DNA of 9,570 bases, from NCBI GenBank assembly GCA_947179285.1, contig CAMXAV010000016.1:1-9570 (forward strand), read 5' to 3'. A model generated the notes under the pieces. The model was given only the letters and a program-made list of their open reading frames with translations, had not been told where the DNA came from and did no database searches. The DNA comes from an uncultured Helicobacter sp. Lineage in GTDB: Bacteria > Campylobacterota > Campylobacteria > Campylobacterales > Helicobacteraceae. Below, piece after piece: positions 1 to 6,883 of the stretch. Within the stretch, counting starts at the first letter, position 1, and each line of letters starts with the position of its first letter. Position numbers and translations under genes: made by a program.

Positions 1-36
1 CGTCTATGTTATGCCTTTGGGACCCGAACATAGACG
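1..36. repeat. 10-bp perfect inverted repeat at window edge
   Basis: Positions 1-10 (CGTCTATGTT) are the exact reverse complement of 27-36 (AACATAGACG), separated by a 16-nt loop that itself contains GGGACCC (19-25). No T-run follows on either strand, so it is not a standard intrinsic terminator. The left arm begins at the first base of the window, so the repeat may extend further. A plus-strand frame is open from 2 to a TAG at 74-76 (VYVMPLGPEHRRCALWLGRSHDEQ in two pieces of 12), so the repeat could also lie in the tail of an unseen gene. That reading rests on 24 codons only. Confidence 0.5.
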
Positions 37-83
37 TTGCGCGCTGTGGCTGGGGCGCTCACATGATGAGCAATAGTAGAATC

Positions 84-140
84 GGAGGTGCGGTTTTAAC
101 CGCACATATTAATGATGAGTGCGACTAAAGTCGCACCTCC
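84..140. repeat. REPIN-like element: two inverted GGAG-hairpins
   Basis: A 57-bp element starts with GGAG (84-87) and an 18-nt hairpin, GTGCGGTTTTAACCGCAC (88-105). A 13-nt AT-rich spacer follows (106-118). A second 18-nt hairpin, GTGCGACTAAAGTCGCAC (119-136), ends in CTCC (137-140), the complement of GGAG. Each hairpin has an 8-bp stem with a 2-nt loop. Read in the same orientation, the two copies differ at two positions per arm, and both differences are matched by the complementary change in the other arm. A GGAG or GTAG tetranucleotide next to a short palindrome, arranged as an inverted pair, is the architecture of REP doublets (REPINs) mobilised by RAYT/TnpA-REP transposases. No such transposase is in the window. 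The element lies 55 bp past the tolC stop and may end or stabilise that transcript; this is inference. Confidence 0.6.
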
Positions 141-195
141 AAAAAGCATACAAAATCACAAAAGATTATAATCGTCTAGCCTAACATATAAACTA

Positions 196-1413
196 CTATT
201 CCCCCACCTCCACAATGCGCACAATCTGCGCGATGGCTTGCGCGATTCCATAGCGGTTGACAAGCACATTTGTGCGTGCTTGCGTCAGCAAAAGTTCAGC
301 GTCAATCAGGTGGCTTGTGGTTTCCACGCGCTCCTTGTAGCGGTTCGAGACGATGCGGTAATTTTCTTCAGCCTGAATCAGCGCCTCTTGCGCCACCTTG
401 TATGCGCTAAGCGCGAGCGTGTACGATTCATGCGCCTGAAAAAGTTGCAGTTGCAGCTGCTGCCTAAGCTCGGCAATCTGCGCACCAAGCGCGAGCATAT
501 TCGCGCGCTCCCTCTGCGCGGCATAATAGCTCGAAAAGCCCTCGAAAAGGTTCAGCGAAAGCTCGATTCTGCCCACGACTTGGTCGTCTCTGTCTGCTGT
601 GGTCGCGAAGGTTTTTTCGCCAACAAGCTCCACAGAGGGCAGATACGCGCCATTTGCGCTTTGAAGTGTGTGGTATTGCGCGTTGTGCTCGTGCTCTAGC
701 GCCTTGAGCTCCGAGCGGTTTGCGAGCATCATAGATTCAAGTTCTTGCAAGTTCATCTCTGGAATCTGAAATTGCACTTCTTGTAGCTCTTCAACCAAAA
801 GCGCGCGCCCTGCGTAATGCTCGAGGTCTTTTTGCAAATACGCAAGCTCGCTTTTTGCGGCAAGATAGTTCTGTTTGGCGCTAGCAAGCGAGACTTCGAC
901 TTGCAAGACATTGTTTTTTGCCACAAGCCCCACGCGGAAAAACTCGCTCGTTTCTTTGAGCTGCTGTTCAAGAAGCTTAATAGAATCTTCAAACACAAGC
1001 AATTGCTCTTTTTGTTGCAACAACGCAATGTAGAGTGTTTTAATCGCCAAAATCAGCTCTTGTTTGCTCGCTTGCAGGCGATATTGTTGCGCATTTTCTA
1101 TCGATTGGGCATTTTTGCGGTTATGATAATCTGCAAAGCCGCGAAACAAATTATAGCGCAACGCGAGGTTTGCCTCGTTGCCGTTCGTGTTATTGCGGTT
1201 TGCTGCGCCTTTCTGAAGCCGATATACGCGGTAGCCAAGCTCGAGCGTTGGGTAAAAAGCGCCTGTCATGCTCTTGGTATGGTAGCGCGTGGATTCCAAA
1301 AGCCGTTCTTGCTGCTCGATAGTCGGGTTGTTCTCGAGCGCAATCGCAATCACCTCATGCACGCTCATTGCCCATGCGCTTGCTATTAAGGCGAGGTAAA
1401 GAAACGCCTTCAT
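196..1413 (-). CDS. TolC-family outer membrane efflux protein
   Basis: Predicted outer-membrane channel of the OEP/TolC family, the exit duct of tripartite efflux or secretion systems. The chosen ATG (1411-1413) gives 405 aa and is preceded by AAGGA 7 nt upstream. It begins with a clean Sec signal peptide (MKAFLYLALIASAWA), with likely cleavage after AWA. An upstream in-frame ATG at 1461 would put 16 polar residues before the signal peptide and is less likely. No lipobox cysteine is visible. The mature protein shows the two-fold OEP repeat. The first half starts with VHEVIAIALENNPTI and has FYPTLELGYR. The second has a related YLPSVELVGE near residue 260. Long Gln/Leu/Ala/Glu-rich helices between them suit the periplasmic coiled-coil barrel. 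The start overlaps the RND stop as ATGA (1410-1413), so translation is probably coupled. TolC-type homology is clear; the exported substrate is unknown. Confidence 0.9.
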   Translation of the reverse strand: MKAFLYLALIASAWAMSVHEVIAIALENNPTIEQQERLLESTRYHTKSMTGAFYPTLELGYRVYRLQKGAANRNNTNGNEANLALRYNLFRGFADYHNRKNAQSIENAQQYRLQASKQELILAIKTLYIALLQQKEQLLVFEDSIKLLEQQLKETSEFFRVGLVAKNNVLQVEVSLASAKQNYLAAKSELAYLQKDLEHYAGRALLVEELQEVQFQIPEMNLQELESMMLANRSELKALEHEHNAQYHTLQSANGAYLPSVELVGEKTFATTADRDDQVVGRIELSLNLFEGFSSYYAAQRERANMLALGAQIAELRQQLQLQLFQAHESYTLALSAYKVAQEALIQAEENYRIVSNRYKERVETTSHLIDAELLLTQARTNVLVNRYGIAQAIAQIVRIVEVGE

Positions 1414-4400
1414 TGCGTTATCCTTAATGTCTGTTTTTTCAAAAACAGCGACAAGAGGCAAGGAATCACAAAGATTGTAATCACAGTCGCAAACGCGAGC
1501 CCGCCAAGAATCACAGCGCCAAGCCCGCGATAAATCTCGCTGCCCGCGCCCGGGGCGAGCACGAGCGGCAGCATGCCAAAAATCGATGTGAGCGTACTCA
1601 TATAGATGGGGCGGATTCGCGCCTGCACAGCCTCGATGATTCCTCTTTTTGCGTCCATGCCATTTTGTTTGACATTGTAGAGTGATTGGTAGACAATCAA
1701 GATGGCATTATTCACGACAATCCCGACTAAAATAATAAAGCCAAACATCGTGAGCACATCGAGCGGTTGGGGGCTCAAGAACACATTGACGAGCCAGATT
1801 CCAATCATTCCGCCCGCAACGGCGAGGGGAATCGTGAAAAGAATGATGAAAGGATAAATAAAATTTTCATATAATGCTGCCATGAGTAAATAAATAATCA
1901 ACACGGCGAGCAAGAACCCCCCACTAAGCGCGATGCGCATTTGCGTGAGCTTGTCGGCATTGCCGCTTAGCTTAATGCTATTGTCGCCAATCACCTCGCG
2001 CATGTGCGGCGAATCGAAATGCGCCTGCAACATCTCCATTGCCTGCTGCAACGCGAGCGAATCGGGCGGCGAGACAATCAAAATGGTCGTGCGCATGCGC
2101 TCATGATGAAAGATTTCGTTGATTCCATACTCAAGCCGCGCAATCGCGAGGTTTGAGAGCGGCACGATTCCGCCTTTGGGCGTGAAAAGCGAGGCGTTGT
2201 AGAGCGCCTCGGGGTCGGTGAAGTTTTGGGCATGCGAGCGCAAGACGAGGTCGATTTTGTCGCGCCCCTCTTCTTTATATTCCGCCACCTTGCGCCCATC
2301 GAGCAGCACATCAAGCGCGATTCCAAACTCGCGCGCACTCAAGCCCACAGCGCTAAGCCTCTCATTTATCGGGTAATAGTTGAGCTCGGGATAGAGAATC
2401 TCGAGGCTTGGCAGTGCGCGCACTTGCGTGCCGCTGCCAAGAACCTCGCGGATTTCTTCGCGCAACACAGCGGCTGTGGCAACGATGTCTTCGAGCCGCT
2501 CGCCGCTCACATTCACCTCAATGTCGCGCCCGCCGCCCCCTGCGCGCGCAAAAATCGCGGGTTGGCTCACCGTGCCGCGCACGCCCGGAATCTGCGCGGC
2601 AATCTCGCGCAAGATTCCCTTGAGCGCTGCTGGGCGAGACGGGTCGTTCGTGCGCACATCAACGCGCATGCTGTTCTCGCTGCCGAGATAGTAGAGCTGG
2701 CTAATGGCGGGGGTTGTCGCGTTGCCCTCGAAGTGTGGCGCAAAATAGGGGCGGGCGAGCTCAAAGATTTGTTCGCCAACCCAAAGACGCTCGTTGTATG
2801 ACGTCCCCGGCGGCGGATTGAGATTGAGAATCAGCTGATTCTGATTGCCCTGTGGCAGGTATTCCATTTTCGGAAACAGCGCATAGCTGACGACAAGGCT
2901 TGTCGTTGTGAAGCCGACAATGGTCGCAAATGCCGTCTTTTTGTTGCGCATGCAGATGTGCAAAAATGCCATCATCGCCCGCACAAAGCCGTTGCCAAGA
3001 GCTTGCAGCCAAAGCGAGAGCGCGCCCTGACGCGGGGGCTTGCGGCGCTGTGCGTAGCACAAACTCTGATAGCTCATTGTCGGAATCACAACGAGCGAGA
3101 CGAAAATGGAGAAGCACACAGCCGAGCTCGCGGTGATGGCGATGTCGCGAAAGAGCTGCCCCGAGACATCGGAGATGTTGATGATGGGGATAAAGATGGC
3201 AATGGTTGTGGCGGCAGAGGCGATGAGCCCGCCAATCACCTCGGCGCTGCCTTCATAGACGGCGAGCAGCGGGCTTTTGCCCATTGCCCTGTGCCGCTCG
3301 ATGTTTTCGAGCACGACAATCGCAGAATCGACAAGCATGCCCACAGCAAACGAGATTCCAGCCATGCTAATCACATTCAGCGTGCGCCCCAAAAACGCCA
3401 TGACGATGAATGTCCCAAAAATGCTAAGCGGCATTGCGAGCGCGATAATGAGCGTTGCGCTCCACGAGCGCAAGAACAAGAACAGCACGATTGAGGCGAG
3501 CAAGACACCAACGAGGATATTATTTTGCACAAGCGCGATGGCGTCTTTGATATAGCCGCTTTGGTCGCTCATCCACTCGAGCCGCAGCCCATTTTCTTTG
3601 AGCAAGCCCTCGTTGAGCGCGTCAAAGACAAGCGCAACGGCGGCGGTGAGCTCGAGCGTGTTCGCCTCGTTTGTGGGCTTAATGCCGATTCCAAGACTCG
3701 TTTGGAAGTTGTGCAATGTTACGGTGCTCGGGTTGGCAAAGCCGCTTTGCACGGTCGCGATGTCGCCAATCTTGATGCGCCGCAAGCCATCGCCAAAGAT
3801 GAGCGTTTCGCGAATGTCTTCGGGGGTTTTATATTCGGCAATCGTGCGTACGCGGTAGGCTTTTTGCCCATAGTTCATCGTCCCCGCCGAAACATTGATG
3901 TTCGCGCCCTCAATCGCGGCAATCGCGTCTGTGATGCTCAAATTATACGCCGCGAGCCTTTGCGAATCGAGGATAATGTGCATTTCCCTATCCTCGCCGC
4001 CAGGGAAGCTCACCTCGGCGACACCGTCGATTCTCTCGAAATGCTGAATCACCTGTTCGTTAAAGAATGTGCGATACTCGCGTACATTTTTTGTTGGGTC
4101 AAGCGTCTTGAGCACCATAAACACCACCGCTTCGACATCTTCGCCTGTGGCGCGGATAATCGGGCGCTCCATCGAATCGGGGTAGCCCTTGACTTCGCTA
4201 AGCTTGTTGCTCACATCGAGCATTGCGGCATTGAGCGGCGTGCCAATCGAAAACTCGAGAAAGACGAATCCGCGCCCATTGCGCGCGCGCGATTGCAGGC
4301 TTTGCAGCCCGTCAAGCCCCTTGAGCGCATTCTCTTGGCGCTCGATGATTTCGCGCTCAATCTCATAGGGCGTTGCGCCATTCCATGTGCTTTGCACGCT

Positions 4401-4529
4401 GATAATCGGGCGCACGACTTTGGGCGTGAGCTGGTAGGGCATCGTGCGCAGCGCCATTGTGCCAAACAGCACAAGCAAAATCATGCCCACAATCACAACG
4501 ACAGGTCGAGTGATAATGCTTTGAATCAT
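1410..4529 (-). CDS. RND-family efflux transporter permease (HAE1/AcrB-like)
   Basis: Inner-membrane proton-driven transporter of the resistance-nodulation-division superfamily, 1039 aa from the ATG at 4527-4529, a normal length for AcrB-like pumps. The N-terminus (MIQSIITRPVVVIVGMILLVLFGTM in two parts) is the typical first membrane helix. An upstream in-frame ATG (4694) would add 55 Arg-rich residues inside murD and is rejected. A large periplasmic porter/docking region follows. A helix bundle includes GMLVDSAIVVLENIER, then comes a second periplasmic region, and the last bundle includes GIVVNNAILIV. Asp401 matches AcrB Asp407. The second relay Asp is Ser402, and AcrB Lys940 is Asn940 here, as in many HAE1-type pumps. 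The start overlaps the murD stop as ATGA (4526-4529), with AGAGG just upstream. The stop overlaps the tolC start. No membrane-fusion (adaptor) gene is adjacent. Substrate cannot be predicted. Confidence 0.93.
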   Translation of the reverse strand: MIQSIITRPVVVIVGMILLVLFGTMALRTMPYQLTPKVVRPIISVQSTWNGATPYEIEREIIERQENALKGLDGLQSLQSRARNGRGFVFLEFSIGTPLNAAMLDVSNKLSEVKGYPDSMERPIIRATGEDVEAVVFMVLKTLDPTKNVREYRTFFNEQVIQHFERIDGVAEVSFPGGEDREMHIILDSQRLAAYNLSITDAIAAIEGANINVSAGTMNYGQKAYRVRTIAEYKTPEDIRETLIFGDGLRRIKIGDIATVQSGFANPSTVTLHNFQTSLGIGIKPTNEANTLELTAAVALVFDALNEGLLKENGLRLEWMSDQSGYIKDAIALVQNNILVGVLLASIVLFLFLRSWSATLIIALAMPLSIFGTFIVMAFLGRTLNVISMAGISFAVGMLVDSAIVVLENIERHRAMGKSPLLAVYEGSAEVIGGLIASAATTIAIFIPIINISDVSGQLFRDIAITASSAVCFSIFVSLVVIPTMSYQSLCYAQRRKPPRQGALSLWLQALGNGFVRAMMAFLHICMRNKKTAFATIVGFTTTSLVVSYALFPKMEYLPQGNQNQLILNLNPPPGTSYNERLWVGEQIFELARPYFAPHFEGNATTPAISQLYYLGSENSMRVDVRTNDPSRPAALKGILREIAAQIPGVRGTVSQPAIFARAGGGGRDIEVNVSGERLEDIVATAAVLREEIREVLGSGTQVRALPSLEILYPELNYYPINERLSAVGLSAREFGIALDVLLDGRKVAEYKEEGRDKIDLVLRSHAQNFTDPEALYNASLFTPKGGIVPLSNLAIARLEYGINEIFHHERMRTTILIVSPPDSLALQQAMEMLQAHFDSPHMREVIGDNSIKLSGNADKLTQMRIALSGGFLLAVLIIYLLMAALYENFIYPFIILFTIPLAVAGGMIGIWLVNVFLSPQPLDVLTMFGFIILVGIVVNNAILIVYQSLYNVKQNGMDAKRGIIEAVQARIRPIYMSTLTSIFGMLPLVLAPGAGSEIYRGLGAVILGGLAFATVITIFVIPCLLSLFLKKQTLRITQ

Positions 4530-5740
4530 CGCGCCTCTTGGATTGTCGCGTTTGCGTATTGCAAAAACAATGTGCCGCGTTCGCTGTATGAGCTGAATTG
4601 GTCGAGGCTCGCAGCGGCGGGCGAGAGCAGGGCGACTTCGTCTCTTCGCAGATTCTGCTTGATTGTCGCAACAGCGGTTTTGAGGTCGTGGCATGCGACA
4701 AACGGAATCGCGTGTTTTTCGGCGAGTGCGCAGAGCCTCTCTTCGTTGCTGCCGATTGTATAGAGGCAGAGCCGATAGCCCACAAGCGCTTCAAACAGCG
4801 GCAAGAGATTTGCGCCCTTGTCGTCCCCGCCGATGATGAGGTGGATTTTTTTGTCTTTGTATTGCGGCAGCGCCTTGAGTGTCGCGTCAATGTTGGTCGC
4901 CTTGCTGTCATTCACCCAGAGCCGCCCCTCTGCGTCAAGCGCCTTTTGCTGCCTGTGCGCGCCGATGTGGTAGCTTGCGAGCAGCTCATAAGGCAAGGCA
5001 TTGCGCAGAATCTTTGCGCACGCAAGCGCGAGCAGCGCGTCTTGCAAGAACGGCTCGGCAAATGGCACGCGCGCGGTGTCGATTGCAAAGAGCTTGGCGA
5101 GATGTGCGCTGTTTTCGTAGGCAATGAGCTCGCAGCAATGTTTTGGCACAAACGGCAGCAGATTCGCGGGCAGAATCGCCGTTGTGCCGCTTTGCATGCG
5201 TGCAATCACCGAGAGCTTGGAATCGCGGTAGGATTCAAAACTGCCATGCCAGCTTATGTGGTCATCGACAATGGGCAGCAGCACATAGAGTTGCGGCGCG
5301 GCGGTGCGCGTGTAGTGCAGCGTAAACGAGCTTGTCTCGAGAATCCACAGCGGCGCTTTAGAATCGAGATTGGCAAGCGGCGTGCCGATGTTGCCGCCCG
5401 CAAGCGCGCCCTCGCTCGCAAACAGCAATTGCGTCATCTCTGTCGTTGTCGTCTTGCCGTTTGTGCCGCTAATCCACACGCTTTGCGGCATTACGGGCGC
5501 GAAATAGTCGTATTCGCTGCAAAGATGTTTGGCGCGCAAAATCAGCGGGTGGGTGGGCATGATGCCCGGCGAGGGAATCTCAAGGTCGCTATTTTCGGGC
5601 TCAAAAGCCGCGCTAGGGCGCAACGCGTTGCCATATTCATCGCGTGATTCTTCGCAAAACTTGTCATCATAAATCGTGCAGGCAACGCGCGCAGCCAAAG
5701 CCTTCATTGTCGTTCCATAGCCAAAAAGTGAAATGCGCAT
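4526..5740 (-). CDS. murD: UDP-N-acetylmuramoyl-L-alanine--D-glutamate ligase
   Basis: Cytoplasmic Mur ligase adding D-glutamate to UDP-MurNAc-L-Ala with ATP. The ATG at 5738-5740 follows a strong AGGAGG and gives 404 aa, slightly shorter than E. coli MurD but in keeping with the epsilonproteobacterial form. The N-terminal nucleotide-binding domain starts MRISLFGYGTT. The ATP-binding P-loop is SGTNGKTTTTE (91-101). ETSSF (135-139) takes the place of the usual E-SSF motif. DDHISWH leads to YRDSKL, whose Lys175 aligns with the carbamylated lysine. His262-Arg263, NDSKATN (277-283), GGDDKG (304-309) and SPAAASLDQF (373-382) are the C-terminal-domain signatures. SPAAAS has Ala where SPACAS is usual. 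The mraY stop TAG forms part of this gene's TAGGAGG ribosome site, and the stop overlaps the next start, so translation along the operon is probably coupled. Confidence 0.96.
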   Translation of the reverse strand: MRISLFGYGTTMKALAARVACTIYDDKFCEESRDEYGNALRPSAAFEPENSDLEIPSPGIMPTHPLILRAKHLCSEYDYFAPVMPQSVWISGTNGKTTTTEMTQLLFASEGALAGGNIGTPLANLDSKAPLWILETSSFTLHYTRTAAPQLYVLLPIVDDHISWHGSFESYRDSKLSVIARMQSGTTAILPANLLPFVPKHCCELIAYENSAHLAKLFAIDTARVPFAEPFLQDALLALACAKILRNALPYELLASYHIGAHRQQKALDAEGRLWVNDSKATNIDATLKALPQYKDKKIHLIIGGDDKGANLLPLFEALVGYRLCLYTIGSNEERLCALAEKHAIPFVACHDLKTAVATIKQNLRRDEVALLSPAAASLDQFSSYSERGTLFLQYANATIQEAR

Positions 5741-5748
5741 GATTCCTC

Positions 5749-6807
5749 CTAGCGAATCTTGAGACTCAAAATGGCGATGAGATTGCTCACAAGAGCGATA
5801 ATCCAAAAGCGAATGATGATTTTGTTCTCTGCCCAGCCCTTGATTTCAAAATGGTGATGAATGGGCGCCATCAAGAAGACGCGCCGCCCCAAGACGCGGA
5901 TTCCAAAGATTTGGGCAATCACGCTTAGTGTCTCGATGACGAAGATGAAGCCAATCAACAGGAGCGTAAATTCCGACTTTGAGAGAATCGCGCAATACGC
6001 GACAATGCTGCCGATAGCGAGGCTGCCGCTATCGCCCATGAAAATTTGCGCGGGGTGGCAGTTATACCACAAGAAGCCGATGAGCGCGCCCATGAGCGAG
6101 GTGATGAGAATCACGACTTCGCCCACGCCGTTGATGTTGGGATAGAAGAGATAATGGCTATATATCGCGTTTCCGCTGACATAGACGAGCACCATGAGGC
6201 TCACGAGCGCGAAGATTGAGGGCACGGTCGCGAGCCCATCGAGCCCGTCCGTGATATTCACGGCATTGGTCGCGCAAACGAAGATGAACGCCCAAAACAC
6301 GACTGCGCCAATGCCCATATTGAACAGCGGATTCTTGTAGAATGGCACATAGAGTTGCGTATTGAGCCCATAGGCATAGAGCATGCCGCTCGCAAACAGC
6401 GCGGCGAGAACGAGCCAAAACATCTTCGCGCGTGCGCTCATGCCCGCGTTTTTGCGCGCGTAAATCTTCATGATGTCATCGCGCATGCCAATCAGCGCGA
6501 AAAACAAGAGGCAGACGATTCCAAGTGCGAGGTAGAAATTATCGAGTTTGCCTGCGAGAATCGCGGCGAAAATGGTCGCCGCAACGATGATTGTCCCGCC
6601 CATTGTCGGCGTGCCGCTTTTGGCTTGGTGATTCTTGGGCGCAAAGCTCGAAATGGGCTGCGCGGCGCGCTTTTGGGTCGCCCAATGGATAAAGAGCGGC
6701 ATCGCAAAGAGGGTAGAGAAAAGCGCGAGGAAGAATCCAGCGCCTGCACGGAAGGTGATATAGGAAAAGAGGTTGATGTTGAATGTTTCCCACAGATAAA
6801 ACAGCAT
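5749..6807 (-). CDS. mraY: Phospho-N-acetylmuramoyl-pentapeptide-transferase
   Basis: Polytopic inner-membrane enzyme that transfers phospho-MurNAc-pentapeptide to undecaprenyl phosphate, forming lipid I. It has 352 aa, a usual MraY length, with about ten hydrophobic helices. Family signatures in order: KSGTPTMGG (63-71), Asp110-Asp111 in GMRDDIMKIY, NAVNITDGLDGLA (181-193, with catalytic Asp187), FMGDSGSLAIG (256-266), and the histidine triad PIHHHFE (315-321). The ATG at 6805-6807 has AAGG 7 nt upstream. It is the first gene of the minus-strand operon mraY-murD-RND-tolC and is divergent from gpmI across 76 bp. The TAG stop (5749-5751) lies 8 nt before the murD start and inside its ribosome site. 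Confidence 0.97.
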   Translation of the reverse strand: MLFYLWETFNINLFSYITFRAGAGFFLALFSTLFAMPLFIHWATQKRAAQPISSFAPKNHQAKSGTPTMGGTIIVAATIFAAILAGKLDNFYLALGIVCLLFFALIGMRDDIMKIYARKNAGMSARAKMFWLVLAALFASGMLYAYGLNTQLYVPFYKNPLFNMGIGAVVFWAFIFVCATNAVNITDGLDGLATVPSIFALVSLMVLVYVSGNAIYSHYLFYPNINGVGEVVILITSLMGALIGFLWYNCHPAQIFMGDSGSLAIGSIVAYCAILSKSEFTLLLIGFIFVIETLSVIAQIFGIRVLGRRVFLMAPIHHHFEIKGWAENKIIIRFWIIALVSNLIAILSLKIR

Positions 6808-6825
6808 GCAAGTGCCTTGTATTTG

Positions 6826-6846
6826 AAAAAATAGGATAGAATCCTA
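6826..6846 (-). promoter_or_regulatory. TAGGAT-AGA-ATCCTA palindrome plus A/T run
   Basis: In the 76-bp gap between divergent mraY and gpmI, TAGGAT (6832-6837) and ATCCTA (6841-6846) form a 6-bp inverted repeat with a 3-nt centre. It is flanked by AAAAAA (6826-6831). On the minus strand it reads as a short hairpin followed by six T, like a minimal intrinsic terminator or attenuator ahead of mraY. As duplex DNA it could equally be an operator shared by the two promoters. The stem is short and AT-rich, so chance remains possible. Confidence 0.3.
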
Positions 6847-6849
6847 GCG

Positions 6850-6856
6850 TATTATC
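6850..6856. promoter_or_regulatory. Possible overlapping divergent -10 boxes (gpmI and mraY)
   Basis: Plus-strand TATTAT (6850-6855) lies 28 nt before the gpmI start. The minus strand of 6851-6856 reads GATAAT, 43 nt before the mraY start. Either could serve as a -10 box. No good -35 is seen for either. Campylobacterota sigma-70 promoters often lack a conserved -35, so this fits the group but is weak. If both are used, transcription in the two directions would compete for the same 7 bp. Confidence 0.3.
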
Positions 6857-6883
6857 CCTTAGACTATCGATGAGGTTTGCGCG

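Noticed and set aside
84..140. Two-hairpin element as an intrinsic terminator for tolC
   Set aside because: On the minus strand the T-rich run precedes the hairpins instead of following them, so it does not fit the hairpin-then-T order.
164..173. Perfect palindrome GATTATAATC giving TATAAT-like -10 boxes on both strands
   Set aside because: No gene is positioned to use either direction and no -35 is present; an AT-rich 10-mer of this kind can occur by chance.
3525..4763. 412-codon open frame on the plus strand, antisense to the RND permease and murD
   Set aside because: It runs opposite strongly supported genes; the encoded sequence is rich in Arg, His and Ala with no family motif. It arises from the GC-rich codon use of the real genes.
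4598..5647. 349-codon open frame on the plus strand, antisense to murD
   Set aside because: It lies wholly across murD, whose motifs are complete, and has no recognisable domain.
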